Shown: positions 23,628 to 31,939, numbered from the stretch's first letter. The stretch: 64,000 nt of DNA from Kitasatospora sp. NBC_01246 (GCF_036226505.1 NZ_CP108484.1:4278001-4342000); one strand, 5' to 3'. Program-made: numbers and translations. The notes: generated by a model not told the origin, from the letters alone.

Positions 23628-23728
23628 GCTAAGGGGGGCTTGACACCCTGACCAGTCGGGTGCACTCTACTGATAAGCCCCCCTTAGCAAGCGGAGGGCC
23701 CGCACCCTAGGTGGTAAGTCCCCCTTAA
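23628..23728. promoter_or_regulatory. Triple operator and promoter of element
   Basis: GCTAAGGGGGGCTT (23628-23641) and its exact inverse AAGCCCCCCTTAGC (23675-23688) flank a TTGACA (23640-23645). A third degenerate copy, AAGTCCCCCTTAA, lies at 23716-23728. Sites sit between the divergent HTH gene and the replication module, and overlap the -35 of the rightward promoter, so one protein could repress both directions. The HTH regulator is the obvious candidate. Confidence 0.75.
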
Positions 23729-23883
23729 CGGGGCGGACCGCCGAACACGCCGCCAGCTCAACCCCCGGCGGACCCATCTCTTCCTCGGGCTGCCGAACGC
23801 CGCCAGCAAATGCAGCGGGGACGACGCTCAACCGCCAAGCCGCGCGTCGTCCCCTTCGCCCCTCTTCCAAGGGAGCCTCCATC

Positions 23884-24309
23884 ATGCCTGCTGCCACCTT
23901 CGCCGGTCTCCCCGTCGCACTCGTTCACTGCCTGTGTGGCGGGACTGGTCGCATCCCGGTCCCTGCGAAGTACCGGGCCGCGTTGGGAGCCGTCGTGTCC
24001 TGCTCGCTCCACTCCGTCCCCGCACCGGCCGCCGACGTGTGCCCGGCCTGCTCGGGGACGCTGCGGGTTGTGGACTCGGACGGCACACTGTCCGGCACGA
24101 TCGGTGTCCTGGTCCCGTGTGACTGCGTAGGCCACCTGTACGGCCAGTACGGTGCCTGCCCGTGCCACGTCGACGTCTGGAACGAGAACGACGGCAACAC
24201 CGGCTGGGAGCCGATCCCGCTGGAGGAGTTCACCGACGACGGCCCGTACTTCCGCCCCTGCACCGAGCACACCCCCAACATGGACTCCGTCCTGGCGGTG
24301 GCCGCGTGA
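23884..24309 (+). CDS. Cysteine-rich zinc-finger-like protein of the replication module
   Basis: 141 residues with clustered cysteines: CLCGGTGRIPVP near residue 16, CPACSGTLRVVDSDG near 53, then CDCVG and CPCHVD. The first two resemble DnaJ-type CxxCxG zinc knuckles. The rest has no known motif; the end is acidic. It precedes the initiator gene with a GTGA overlap, so it is co-expressed with replication functions. Small zinc-binding proteins are common before rep genes in actinomycete integrative elements, but their role is not established. Confidence 0.65.
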   Translation: MPAATFAGLPVALVHCLCGGTGRIPVPAKYRAALGAVVSCSLHSVPAPAADVCPACSGTLRVVDSDGTLSGTIGVLVPCDCVGHLYGQYGACPCHVDVWNENDGNTGWEPIPLEEFTDDGPYFRPCTEHTPNMDSVLAVAA

Positions 24310-25736
24310 CCCACGCGCCCGCTCTCCCCGGTGAGGCGTCCCGGCTCGCGGTCGCGGACCTGGCCCGGCTCGCCTCCCGGGGAGACCTCCCCCGCCTGGC
24401 CGACCAGTTACGCCGCACCGGCGGCTGCGCCAACCCGATCCACCTCAAGGGCTTCCGCACCCTGGTCCACGCCCCCACCGGTGCCGTGTGGAACCGCTAC
24501 TCCACCGATCACGAACCCGGTGGACGGCTCAAGGTCGCGTGTGGGAACCGGCGGGCCTCCCGCTGCCCCTCCTGCGCCCGCACCTACTCCGCCGACACCT
24601 TCCACCTCATCCGCGCCGGACTCGCCGGCGACGAGAGCAAGGGGGTGGCGACCTCGGTCCGTTCCCACCCCCGCGTGTTCGCCACGTTGACGGCGCCCAG
24701 CTTTGGCCCGGTCCACAACCGACCCGACACCGGGGCCTGCCGTTGCGGCCACGCCCACCCCAAGGACTCACCTCTCCTGGGCACTCCGCTCGACCCGGAG
24801 CGCTACGACTACGCGCACGCCGTGCTCTGGAACAACCACGCCCCCGATCTGTGGCGACGCTTCACTATCTACCTGTTCCGCACCATGGCGAAAATGGCCG
24901 GGCTCTACCAGTGGCAGTTCAAGGAGCAAGCGAAGATCTCGTTCGGCAAGGTCGCCGAGTACCAGCGACGCGGCGCCATCCACTTCCACGCCGTCATCCG
25001 GATCGACGGACCCGACGGACCCGACACACCCCCGCCGCCGTGGGCCACCCTCGCGCTCCTGGACGCCGCCATCCGCGCCGCCGCCCGCCGCGCCGGCGTC
25101 CCTCTGGCCGCCGCCGGTGACCGCCCGGCCCGCGTCCTCCAGTGGGGTGAGCAGGTGGACGTGCGCCCAATCGGCGCCTTTGCCTCCGGCGAGATCTCGG
25201 AGCGGGCCGTGGCTTCGTATGTGGCGAAGTACGCGACCAAGAGCGCGGAGACGACGGAGACGGTGGACCGCCGCATCCTGGAGCGTCACGAACTCGACCG
25301 CCACGACCTGCCCGCGCACCCCCGGCGGCTGATCGAAGCCTGCTGGGACCTCGACAAGCTCTACCCCGGCCGCCTGCTCGCCCACTGGTCACACATGCTC
25401 GGCTTCCGGGGCCACTTCTCCTCCAAGTCCCCCACCTACTCGACCACCCTCGGCGCCCTCCGCCAGGTCCGCGCCGACTACCGCGCCGAACAAGCCCGCG
25501 CCGACCTGCGGGACCGGCTCCTCACCGCCGGCCTCCCGGACCTGGACGACCTCCCCGACGCCGAAACCCTGGTCCTCGCCCACTGGGCGTTCGCCGGCGC
25601 CGGGAACTCCCCGGGCGAATCCATGCTCGCCGCCACCATCGCCCGGGACCTGCACGCACGACACACCACCGACCGACAGGAGATGCGCGCACAACTCGCG
25701 CGAGAAGAGGGGGACTTCGCATGGACCGCCTGCTGA
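24306..25736 (+). CDS. repSA: RepSA-like rolling-circle replication initiator
   Basis: 476 residues from the GTG at 24306, which overlaps the upstream stop. N-terminal cysteines (CGNRRASRCPSCARTYSADT) form a zinc site. The HUH motif is RRGAIHFHAVIRIDG, and the catalytic tyrosine lies in VASYVAKYATKSAE, both typical of RepSA/RepAM-type initiators of pSAM2-like elements. It nicks the double-strand origin after excision and starts rolling-circle replication. The C-terminal part overlaps the excisionase gene by 16 bases. Confidence 0.9.
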   Translation: MTHAPALPGEASRLAVADLARLASRGDLPRLADQLRRTGGCANPIHLKGFRTLVHAPTGAVWNRYSTDHEPGGRLKVACGNRRASRCPSCARTYSADTFHLIRAGLAGDESKGVATSVRSHPRVFATLTAPSFGPVHNRPDTGACRCGHAHPKDSPLLGTPLDPERYDYAHAVLWNNHAPDLWRRFTIYLFRTMAKMAGLYQWQFKEQAKISFGKVAEYQRRGAIHFHAVIRIDGPDGPDTPPPPWATLALLDAAIRAAARRAGVPLAAAGDRPARVLQWGEQVDVRPIGAFASGEISERAVASYVAKYATKSAETTETVDRRILERHELDRHDLPAHPRRLIEACWDLDKLYPGRLLAHWSHMLGFRGHFSSKSPTYSTTLGALRQVRADYRAEQARADLRDRLLTAGLPDLDDLPDAETLVLAHWAFAGAGNSPGESMLAATIARDLHARHTTDRQEMRAQLAREEGDFAWTAC

Positions 25737-25939
25737 CCGTCAAGGAGGCCGCCGAACGGCTCGGCACCTGGGAGACCAGCGGAGAGCGTTTCCCGCGCCG
25801 TCTGGTCGCCGAACGCCGGATCGCCTTCGTCAAGGTCGGCCGCCACGTCCGCATCCCGGAGACGGCGCTCGCCGACTACGTGGCCGCCAACACCGTCCAG
25901 CCGCGCACCCGGAGCCGTCGACTGCGGGCGGTGGCCTAA
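25721..25939 (+). CDS. xis: Excisionase, helix-turn-helix family
   Basis: 72 residues. LLTVKEAAERLGTWETSGER begins a MerR-like winged HTH and VKVGRHVRIPETALADYVAA completes it, the pattern of excisionase DNA-binding proteins. It directs integrase toward excision. The start overlaps the initiator stop, and the stop abuts the integrase start, so rep-xis-int is one operon. Confidence 0.88.
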   Translation: MDRLLTVKEAAERLGTWETSGERFPRRLVAERRIAFVKVGRHVRIPETALADYVAANTVQPRTRSRRLRAVA

Positions 25940-27067
25940 GTGGCGAGCAAGCGACGGCAGTTCGGCCGCATCCGCAAGCTCCCGTCCGGCCGCTACCAGG
26001 CGCGCTACCTCGACCCGACCGGCATCCTTCGGCCAGCGCCGGAGACATTCGAGAGCAAGGCCGATGCGGACGACTGGCTGGCCGAGATGCAGACCGCCAT
26101 CCGCAAGAAGGACTGGCGCGCCCCGGACGCCGGGGCGATCAACTTCACCGAGTACGCCGAGGCGTGGATTACCGAGCGCGGTCTCATGCCGACCACGGAG
26201 GAGCTGTACCGGCGACTGCTGCGGCTGCACCTCGTGCCCACCTTCGGAGAGCGGGACTTGGACGAGATCACGCCGCCCCGCGTCCGGACCTGGCGTACCG
26301 GGCTGCTGGCAACGGGCAAGAGCACGACCACGGCGAAGGCGTATCGGCTGCTCAAGGCCATCATGGCCACGGCTACCGACGACGAACTGATCCGCCGCAA
26401 CCCGTGCCGGATCAAGGGGGCGGGCAAGGAGTCGGCCGAAGAGCGCGGAATCGCCACCGTCGAACAGGTCTATGAGCTGGCCGAACTGGTCGGATCTCGC
26501 TGGCGCTTGATGGTCCTGCTCGGCGCCTTCACGACGCTCCGCCCCGAGGAACTGGCCGAGCTGCGACGGTCGGACTTCGACCTGGTGGCCAGTACGGTCC
26601 GGATCCGCCTCGCGGCCCCCGAGCTGAACACCGGCCGGCGGGCCCTCGGCGAGACCAAGACCGAGGCGGGCAAGCGGACCATCACCATCCCGGCGGCCGT
26701 GCTCCCGGACGTACGGATCCACCTGGAGCTGTTCGCCGAGAAGGAGATGCATGGGCTCGTCTTCGTCGGCGAGAAGGGCGCCCCGTTCCGCCGAACCAGC
26801 TTCGGCCGGATCTGGCGGAAGGCTCGCGCTAAGGCGGGCATGCCGGGCTTCCGCTTCTACGACCTCCGCCACACCGGCAACACCATGGCCGCCACCACGG
26901 GGGCCAGCCTCAAGGAGCTGATGGCTCGCATGGGGCATGCTTCCATCCGGGCGGCGCTGATCTACCAGCACGCAACCAGCGAGCGGGACAAGAAGATCGC
27001 CGACGGCATGGACGCGGAGATCACCCGTCGACTTGGCCGGGGCACACCCCTGCCGGCAGAGGGATAG
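25940..27067 (+). CDS. int: Tyrosine recombinase integrase
   Basis: 375 residues. An N-terminal AP2-like arm-binding part (RIRKLPSGRYQARYLDPTG), a SAM-like core-binding domain (about 70-170) and the catalytic domain follow. Catalytic Arg is in TTLRPEELAELRRSDFD; the second box is FRFYDLRHTGNTMAA, where the usual first His of HxxR is Tyr, as in many actinomycete integrases; then MGHAS and the nucleophile Tyr in ALIYQHA. It starts with GTG directly after the xis stop and ends 80 bases before the att repeat, as expected for site-specific integration in the tRNA gene. Confidence 0.93.
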   Translation: MASKRRQFGRIRKLPSGRYQARYLDPTGILRPAPETFESKADADDWLAEMQTAIRKKDWRAPDAGAINFTEYAEAWITERGLMPTTEELYRRLLRLHLVPTFGERDLDEITPPRVRTWRTGLLATGKSTTTAKAYRLLKAIMATATDDELIRRNPCRIKGAGKESAEERGIATVEQVYELAELVGSRWRLMVLLGAFTTLRPEELAELRRSDFDLVASTVRIRLAAPELNTGRRALGETKTEAGKRTITIPAAVLPDVRIHLELFAEKEMHGLVFVGEKGAPFRRTSFGRIWRKARAKAGMPGFRFYDLRHTGNTMAATTGASLKELMARMGHASIRAALIYQHATSERDKKIADGMDAEITRRLGRGTPLPAEG

Positions 27068-27112
27068 GGCACGCCGGGGGCACACGATCCCGAAATTGGT
27101 CCAGACAACAAA

Positions 27113-27141
27113 GAAACCCCAGGTCGCTCACCTGGGGTTTC
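27113..27141 (-). terminator. Element-supplied terminator for tRNA-Gly
   Basis: GAAACCCCAGGT (27113-27124) and ACCTGGGGTTTC (27130-27141) form a 12-bp stem, followed on the minus strand by TTTGTTGT. It takes the place of the original terminator now stranded at 20586-20622. Confidence 0.8.
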
Positions 27142-27145
27142 TCTA

Positions 27146-27219
27146 TGGAGCGGGCGACGAGAATCGAACTCGCGCTATAAGCTTGGGAAGCTCATGTTCT
27201 ACCATTAAACTACGCCCGC
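27146..27219 (-). tRNA. tRNA-Gly (anticodon CCC)
   Basis: Reading the minus strand, GCGGGCG pairs with CGCCCGC as acceptor stem, the anticodon loop is TTCCCAA (anticodon CCC), and the T arm is CGAGTTCGATTCTCG. The discriminator T is followed by an encoded CCA at 27148-27146. The 3' part, from 27189 down, is supplied by the integrated element. Confidence 0.93.
27148..27189. other. att site, proximal copy (inside functional tRNA-Gly)
   Basis: Second copy of the 42-bp repeat. It starts in the anticodon stem-loop and runs to the 3' end of the tRNA gene, so recombination leaves a complete gene on this side. Confidence 0.92.
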
Positions 27220-27498
27220 CTGATGAGCCGTCAGAGACCGCTCGATCTGCGCCCACTGTACCCCATCCGTGACGCCCGTTGCACAGGTGGCCCGGGGTCG
27301 TGGCGGAGCCGCCCGGGGCGGGGGTGGAGGCGTACTGTGTGGGCCGCGTGAGAGTGCTCCGGCGGGTGGGTTCCGGGGCGGCGAGCCATCCTGCGGAATG
27401 TCCGGAACATCCCCTAATGTGACGCTGTCCCGACGGCTCGGCCGTTCGGGGTGCGATGAGTACGGGTGAGTACCGGGGTAAGGATGGGAAGGGGACCG
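27220..27498. other. Intergenic region
   Basis: About 280 bases with no gene; carries the tRNA promoter (minus strand) and promoter of the small zinc ribbon protein (plus strand). No boxes are assigned. Confidence 0.4.
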
Positions 27499-27720
27499 AT
27501 GGAGCAGCGCGCCGTCGTTCGTTGTGCCGAGGGGCACCTGTTCAGCACCACCACGTTCCCGATGCAGAACCTCGGGCCGGGCCGGCTGGGGCCCGGGCGG
27601 CTGATCCGCTGCCCGCAGTGCGGACGGATGCGCAGTTCGGTGCTGGCCGACGTACGGGAGCTGTCCGCGCCGCAACTGGCCCGGGCGATGCGGCTGGAGG
27701 CCGCGGAGTTCCTCGCCTGA
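27499..27720 (+). CDS. Small zinc-ribbon protein
   Basis: 73 residues starting MEQRAVVRCAEGHLFST. Cys9 and His13 with the later CPQCG pair near residue 41 form a likely zinc ribbon. The C-terminal half is a charged helix (ARAMRLEAAEFLA). GGGAAGGGG lies before the ATG. Conserved in this position upstream of dcd in streptomycetes as I recall, function unknown. A terminator separates it from dcd. Confidence 0.7.
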   Translation: MEQRAVVRCAEGHLFSTTTFPMQNLGPGRLGPGRLIRCPQCGRMRSSVLADVRELSAPQLARAMRLEAAEFLA

Positions 27721-27737
27721 GGGCGGGTACCAGGACG

Positions 27738-27772
27738 GACGGGGCCCCGGACGATTCGTCCGGGGCCCCGTC
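27738..27772 (+). terminator. Hairpin terminator
   Basis: GACGGGGCCCCGGACGA (27738-27754) and its complement (27756-27772) form a near-continuous palindrome 20 bases after the zinc-ribbon stop and 20 bases before dcd. Confidence 0.8.
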
Positions 27773-27791
27773 GTGCACGTAACCTCGGAGC

Positions 27792-28367
27792 GTGCTGCTC
27801 TCTGACAAGGACATTCGGGCCGAGATCGACAAGGGCCGGGTCGTGATCGACCCGTTCGACCCCGCGATGATCCAGCCGTCCAGTATCGATGTGCGACTGG
27901 ACCGCTTCTTCCGGGTGTTCGAGAACCACCGGTATCCCCACATCGACCCCTCCGAGGAGCAGCCGGACCTGACCCGGCTGGTCGAGCCGGAGGGCGACGA
28001 CGCGTTCATCCTGCACCCCGGCGAGTTCGTGCTGGCGTCGACCTACGAGGTCATCTCGCTGCCGGACGACGTGGCCTCGCGGCTGGAGGGCAAGTCCAGC
28101 CTGGGCCGTCTCGGCCTGCTGACGCACTCCACGGCCGGCTTCATCGACCCCGGCTTCAGCGGGCACGTCACGCTGGAGCTGTCGAACGTCGCGACGCTGC
28201 CGATCAAGCTCTACCCGGGGATGAAGATCGGGCAGCTCTGCCTGTTCCGCCTCTCCTCGCCGTCGGAGCACCCGTACGGCTCGGCGCGGTACGGCTCGCG
28301 CTACCAGGGCCAGCGCGGCCCGACGCCGTCCCGGTCCTACCTGAACTTCCACCGCACGGACATCTGA
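27792..28367 (+). CDS. dcd: dCTP deaminase, probably bifunctional DCD/dUTPase
   Basis: 191 residues. [60 protein letters not shown] and [16 protein letters not shown] are the trimer, substrate and catalytic segments. The sequence is close to the Mycobacterium tuberculosis enzyme (recalled), which converts dCTP directly to dUMP, so a bifunctional deaminase/dUTPase is likely. The start is GTG at 27792. It supplies dUMP for thymidylate synthesis in the cytosol. Confidence 0.95.
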   Translation: MLLSDKDIRAEIDKGRVVIDPFDPAMIQPSSIDVRLDRFFRVFENHRYPHIDPSEEQPDLTRLVEPEGDDAFILHPGEFVLASTYEVISLPDDVASRLEGKSSLGRLGLLTHSTAGFIDPGFSGHVTLELSNVATLPIKLYPGMKIGQLCLFRLSSPSEHPYGSARYGSRYQGQRGPTPSRSYLNFHRTDI

Positions 28368-28403
28368 GCCCGGACGGTCCCGAGCACACCGAGCGCACGC
28401 ACA

Positions 28404-28441
28404 GCGGGCGGCCACCCCTCCGTCGAGGGGTGGCCGCCCGC
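28404..28441. terminator. Bidirectional hairpin terminator
   Basis: 17-bp perfect arms GCGGGCGGCCACCCCTC (28404-28420) and 28425-28441 with loop CGTC, between convergent dcd and the AlaX-like gene. Confidence 0.87.
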
Positions 28442-28458
28442 GGCGTTCCCGGTGGTGC

Positions 28459-29349
28459 TCAGACCCGCTCGGGGCGGGTGACGGCGACCAGCTCGGTGCC
28501 GTCCTCGGAGAGCCGCAGCTCGGTGCGGAGCGCCGCCAGCTCGCCGAGGTGGTGCAGGTGCGTGCCGCCGCAGAAGATCTGCGCGGCGCCCTCGGGCAGC
28601 TCGCAGTGCCACTGGCGGCGGGCGGTCAGCTCGGGGCCGGGGACGTCGATGCGGACCGGCGCGTCGGCCGCGACCCAGGCGGCCAGCTGCCGGTTGACCG
28701 CCTCGGTGAGGTCGGGCAGGGCGTCGGCGAGGGCCGGGAACTCCTCGGTCGCCTCGGCGGTGAAGCCCTTCTTGCGCAGCGACTTGCCGAGCCGGTAGGT
28801 GTCGGTGCTCGCCTCGGTGTCCATCACGGAGCTCGCCATCGCGAGGCTGTCGAAGTCCGGGTTGCCGAAGGCGTCGGCGCGGCCCGGGTCCTTGCGCCAG
28901 CGCGGCGCGAGGGCCGCGTTCAGGGCGAGCGCGAGCAGGTGGCAGCCGCTGTGCGAGGCGCAGAGGGCGGCGCGCCGGCCCGGGTCGACGGCGAGCGTCG
29001 CGGTCTTGCCGACGAGGCCGTCCGGGGCCCCCTCGACCACGTGCAGGACCAGCCAGGACCACTCCTCGTCACCGCGCCGGACCGGGATGTCGGCGCCGAC
29101 CAGCGGCGCGCCGCCGTCCGGGCCCACCGCACCGGTCAGGCAGTCGACGACGGCCAGTTCGGTGCCGTCCACGGTCAGGGTGCCGAGGTCGGCCGGCTGG
29201 TCGGGCCAGGTGTGGTCGAGCGGGTGGAACGGCGTCGCCGCGGTGACGACCGCGTGGCGGCCGCCGTCCAGCGGGTGCACCGCGAGCACCGGGGACTCGC
29301 CGGTCACCGCCCCGGCCGGGAAGCTGACGTGGGTGGTGGGGAGGGTCAT
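28459..29349 (-). CDS. AlaX-type alanyl-tRNA editing/hydrolase-like metalloprotein
   Basis: 296 residues. ASHSGCHLLALALN near residue 130 gives the HxxxH zinc pair, and IFCGGTHLHHLGEL near 260 the C..xxxH pair, as in the editing domain of AlaRS and free-standing AlaX proteins that deacylate mischarged Ser/Gly-tRNA-Ala. The N-terminal 110 residues form the beta-barrel found in AlaX-II. The sequence around CASHSGCHLLAL deviates from the usual HTAxH (here HSGCH), so a shift in specificity is possible. ATG at 29349. Confidence 0.8.
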   Translation of the reverse strand: MTLPTTHVSFPAGAVTGESPVLAVHPLDGGRHAVVTAATPFHPLDHTWPDQPADLGTLTVDGTELAVVDCLTGAVGPDGGAPLVGADIPVRRGDEEWSWLVLHVVEGAPDGLVGKTATLAVDPGRRAALCASHSGCHLLALALNAALAPRWRKDPGRADAFGNPDFDSLAMASSVMDTEASTDTYRLGKSLRKKGFTAEATEEFPALADALPDLTEAVNRQLAAWVAADAPVRIDVPGPELTARRQWHCELPEGAAQIFCGGTHLHHLGELAALRTELRLSEDGTELVAVTRPERV

Positions 29350-29469
29350 GCCTGGCTCCGTGCGCGTGAGGGTGGTGGACGTGAGGGTGGTGGAAGCGGA
29401 ACGGGCCCCGCAGGCGGGGCCCGTCGACCATTCTCCCCCGGGCCCGCGCCGCGCGTTCCCCGGTTCCTC

Positions 29470-29625
29470 GGCCGGGAACGGACCGGCCGACCGGCTCCGG
29501 ACGGGCAGGCCGACCGGCTCCGGACGGGCAGGCCGACCGACCGGGAACGGGCGGGCCGACCGACCCCGGAACGGACCGGCCGGCCAGCCCCGGAGCGGAC
29601 AGGTCGACCGGCCCAGGGGGACAGC
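29470..29625. repeat. GC-rich degenerate tandem repeat
   Basis: Units like GGACGGGCAGGCCGACCGGC recur every 23-30 bases between the AlaX start and the end of the Yip1 gene. The region 29350-29645 has no gene; the array is likely responsible for long spurious frames. Confidence 0.7.
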
Positions 29626-29645
29626 CAGGGTGGACGGGGGGCTGA

Positions 29646-30671
29646 TCAGCCCAGGGTGGGCAGCTTGATCAGCACCAGCAGCGCCAGCAGCTGGAGCGCG
29701 GCGGCGCCGGCCGCCTTGCCCCACGGCAGGTCGTGCACCCGGCGGACCATCGTGGTCAGCAGCACGGCGCAGAACAGCCAGGTGGCCCAGCCGACGACCT
29801 GGACGACGAGGTTGTCGGACGGCAGCACGAGCGCCAGCAGCAGCCGGGGCGCGTCCGTCGTCCAGCCGATCAGCACGGCGAGGCCGACCGTCGACTTCCA
29901 CGGGCCGTCCCCGCCGAACTGGCGGGCCAGCGCGTAGGTGACCGCGCCGAGCGTGGCGCCGGCCACGGTGAAGCCGATCGCGGCGACGACCATCGCGGTG
30001 AGCGCGCTGGTGAAGGTCGAGTTGACCACGTCGTCGTGGGTCAGGCCGATGCCCAGCACGGCCAGCGCGCCGTACAGCAGCGAGACGGTGAGCGCGGGCA
30101 GCCAGACCTGGTGGTCGCGGGTGCGGTCGAAGGTGGCCGTCGGGTTGCGGAAGATCCCGATCAGCAGCTCGCGCCAGCGCGGGCGCGGGCCGGTGGCGTG
30201 CGGGGCGGCCTGGCCGCCGGCCCGGTACACCGCGACGTTGTCCGGCTGACCGTCCTGGCCGTAGCCGTAGGCCTGGTCGTAGCCCTGGTCGTGCCCTTGG
30301 TCGTAGCCCTGGCCATAACCCTGCTCGTAGCCCTGCTCGTACCCCTGCGGGTACGGCTGCTGCCCGTACTCCGCCGGGTACCCCTGCTGCGGGTACGGCT
30401 CGCCCGCGTACGGGTCGCCGCCGGTCGGGAAGGCCCGGGTGTGCCCGGGCTGGTCGGCCGCGTACGGGTCGTACCCGCCGGCCTGGGGACCGCCCTGCCC
30501 GCCGGGGGACGGCGCCCCCGGCCGCGGTGCCGTTCCCCGGTGCGGAGCGGTGAAGTACTCCGGACCGTCCGCCTGCCCGTACCCCCCGGGCGCCCCCGCC
30601 GAGGGGGGAGGAGCCGACCACCCGCCACGGGGGTCGGCGCCCTGACCGCTGTCGTATCGATTACCAGCCAC
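29646..30671 (-). CDS. Yip1-family membrane protein with Gly/Tyr/Gln-rich N-terminus
   Basis: 341 residues. The first 165 are disordered, with repeats YEQGYEQGYGQGYDQGHDQG. Then IFRNPTATFDRTRDHQVWLP introduces a domain of about five membrane helices typical of Yip1 proteins in actinomycetes. Function is unknown; membrane organisation or trafficking is only by family name. The tyrosine-rich tail resembles low-complexity regions that drive condensates or act as substrates for kinases. Confidence 0.82.
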   Translation of the reverse strand: MAGNRYDSGQGADPRGGWSAPPPSAGAPGGYGQADGPEYFTAPHRGTAPRPGAPSPGGQGGPQAGGYDPYAADQPGHTRAFPTGGDPYAGEPYPQQGYPAEYGQQPYPQGYEQGYEQGYGQGYDQGHDQGYDQAYGYGQDGQPDNVAVYRAGGQAAPHATGPRPRWRELLIGIFRNPTATFDRTRDHQVWLPALTVSLLYGALAVLGIGLTHDDVVNSTFTSALTAMVVAAIGFTVAGATLGAVTYALARQFGGDGPWKSTVGLAVLIGWTTDAPRLLLALVLPSDNLVVQVVGWATWLFCAVLLTTMVRRVHDLPWGKAAGAAALQLLALLVLIKLPTLG

Positions 30672-30790
30672 GCTCCGAAGGTACCCGTCCGGCCGACTCC
30701 GTGTCGGTCGGGCACCGAGCCGGAGCCGGTTTGCAGCGAGCCTGTGACGACGGCGCCCCGGGGGGCCCGGGGCGCCGTGTCGGGCGGGTC

Positions 30791-31939
30791 CTACCGCTGC
30801 GCGCTCACGGCCGGCGCGTGCACCGCCGCGGCCGCCGAGGCACCGGCCGGGCAGCCGCCCGGGCCGGCCGAGGTGCGGACGGCGCCGACCGGCAGCAGCG
30901 TGCCGCAGGCCACCCGGATGCCGTTCGGCAGCTCGTTGTCCGACTCGACGATCGCGCCGTCGCCGATCACCGCGCCGTCGAGCGCCGTCCGGTCGCCGAC
31001 GGTCGCGTACGCGCCCACGATCGAGTCCTTGACCAGGGTGTCCGGGCCGATGGACGCGCCGGGCAGGATCACGCTGCCCTCGACGATCGCGCCGGCCTCG
31101 ATCACCGCGCCCGCGGAGACCACGGTCCCGCCGCTCAGCACGGCGCCGGGGTGCACGGTGGCACCGGGCAGCAGCAGGGCGTCACCGGTGGGGCCGGGGA
31201 CGGCCGGGGAGTCGACCTTGCCGAGGACCAGGTCGGCCGAGCCGCGGACGAAGGCCGCCGGCGTCCCGAGGTCCAGCCAGTACGAGGTGTCGACCACACC
31301 GCGCAGCAGCGCGCCGGTGGCCAGCAGCTCGGGGAAGGTCTCGCGCTCGACGGAGACCTCGCGCCCGGCCGGGATCCGGTCGATCACCGAGCGGGTGAAG
31401 ACGTAGCAGCCGGCGTTGATCTGGTCGGTGACGATCTGCTCGGGCGTCTCCGGCTTCTCCAGGAACTCCAGCACCCGCCCGTCCTCGTCGGTCGGGACGA
31501 GCCCGAAGGCGCGCGGGTCCTCGACCCGGGTGAGGTGCAGCGTGACGTCGGCCCCGGCGGCCACGTGGCCGTCGCGCAGGGCCGCGATGTCGACGCCGGA
31601 CAGGATGTCCCCGTTGAAGATCAGGACCGGCTCGTCGGGGCCGCAGGTCAGCCCGGAGGCCGCGTTGCGGATCGCGCCACCGGTGCCGAGCGGCTCCCGC
31701 TCGGTCAGGTAGACCAGCTCGATGCCGTACGGCGTCCCGTCCTGGAAGTGGTCCTCGAAGACCTCGGCCAGGTAGGAGGTGGCGAGCACCACGCGGGTCA
31801 CCCCGGCCGCGGCCGCGCGGGCCAGCTGGTGCGCGATGAACGGGACGCCCGCCACGGGCAGCATGGGCTTGGGGGTGTGGGTGGTCAGCGGACGCAGTCG
31901 CGTGCCCTTACCACCGACCAGCATGATCGCCTCGGTCAT
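30791..31939 (-). CDS. NDP-sugar pyrophosphorylase (mannose-1-phosphate guanylyltransferase-like)
   Basis: About 382 residues. VGGKGTRLRPLTTHTPKPML is the nucleotide/pyrophosphorylase signature, FNGDILSGVD the metal-binding Asp, and TEREPLGTGGAIRNA the sugar-phosphate loop. From about residue 265 a left-handed beta helix of hexapeptide repeats follows (AVLSGGTVVSAGAVIEAGAI). This layout is that of actinobacterial ManC/GMP pyrophosphorylase-like NDP-sugar synthases, which make GDP-mannose or related precursors of glycans. Sugar specificity is not decided. Start ATG inferred at 31939. Confidence 0.87.
   Translation of the reverse strand: MTEAIMLVGGKGTRLRPLTTHTPKPMLPVAGVPFIAHQLARAAAAGVTRVVLATSYLAEVFEDHFQDGTPYGIELVYLTEREPLGTGGAIRNAASGLTCGPDEPVLIFNGDILSGVDIAALRDGHVAAGADVTLHLTRVEDPRAFGLVPTDEDGRVLEFLEKPETPEQIVTDQINAGCYVFTRSVIDRIPAGREVSVERETFPELLATGALLRGVVDTSYWLDLGTPAAFVRGSADLVLGKVDSPAVPGPTGDALLLPGATVHPGAVLSGGTVVSAGAVIEAGAIVEGSVILPGASIGPDTLVKDSIVGAYATVGDRTALDGAVIGDGAIVESDNELPNGIRVACGTLLPVGAVRTSAGPGGCPAGASAAAAVHAPAVSAQR

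Larger units (their letters stand above)
20630..27189. mobile_element. Integrative element in tRNA-Gly(CCC), pSAM2-like but without transfer gene
   Basis: Bounded by the 42-bp direct repeat at 20630-20671 and 27148-27189; one copy plus interior is about 6.5 kb. The right end carries, in order, a RepSA-like initiator, an excisionase and a tyrosine integrase next to the att site, the standard replication-integration module of actinomycete integrative and conjugative elements (AICEs). No FtsK/TraB-type transfer protein, Kor or spread genes are found. The left half holds cargo: membrane coiled-coil protein, PP2C-like phosphatase and HTH regulator, in DNA of visibly lower GC content than the flanks. 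Confidence 0.9.

Noticed and set aside
20672-25736. Hidden FtsK/TraB transfer gene in the element
   Set aside because: No Walker A motif of the GxxGxGK(S/T) type is present in any frame with coding bias; all large frames are accounted for.
30701-31900. Long plus-strand frames opposite the pyrophosphorylase and Fe-S genes
   Set aside because: High-GC antisense frames with His/Arg/Gln/Pro-rich composition and no domain; shadows of real genes.
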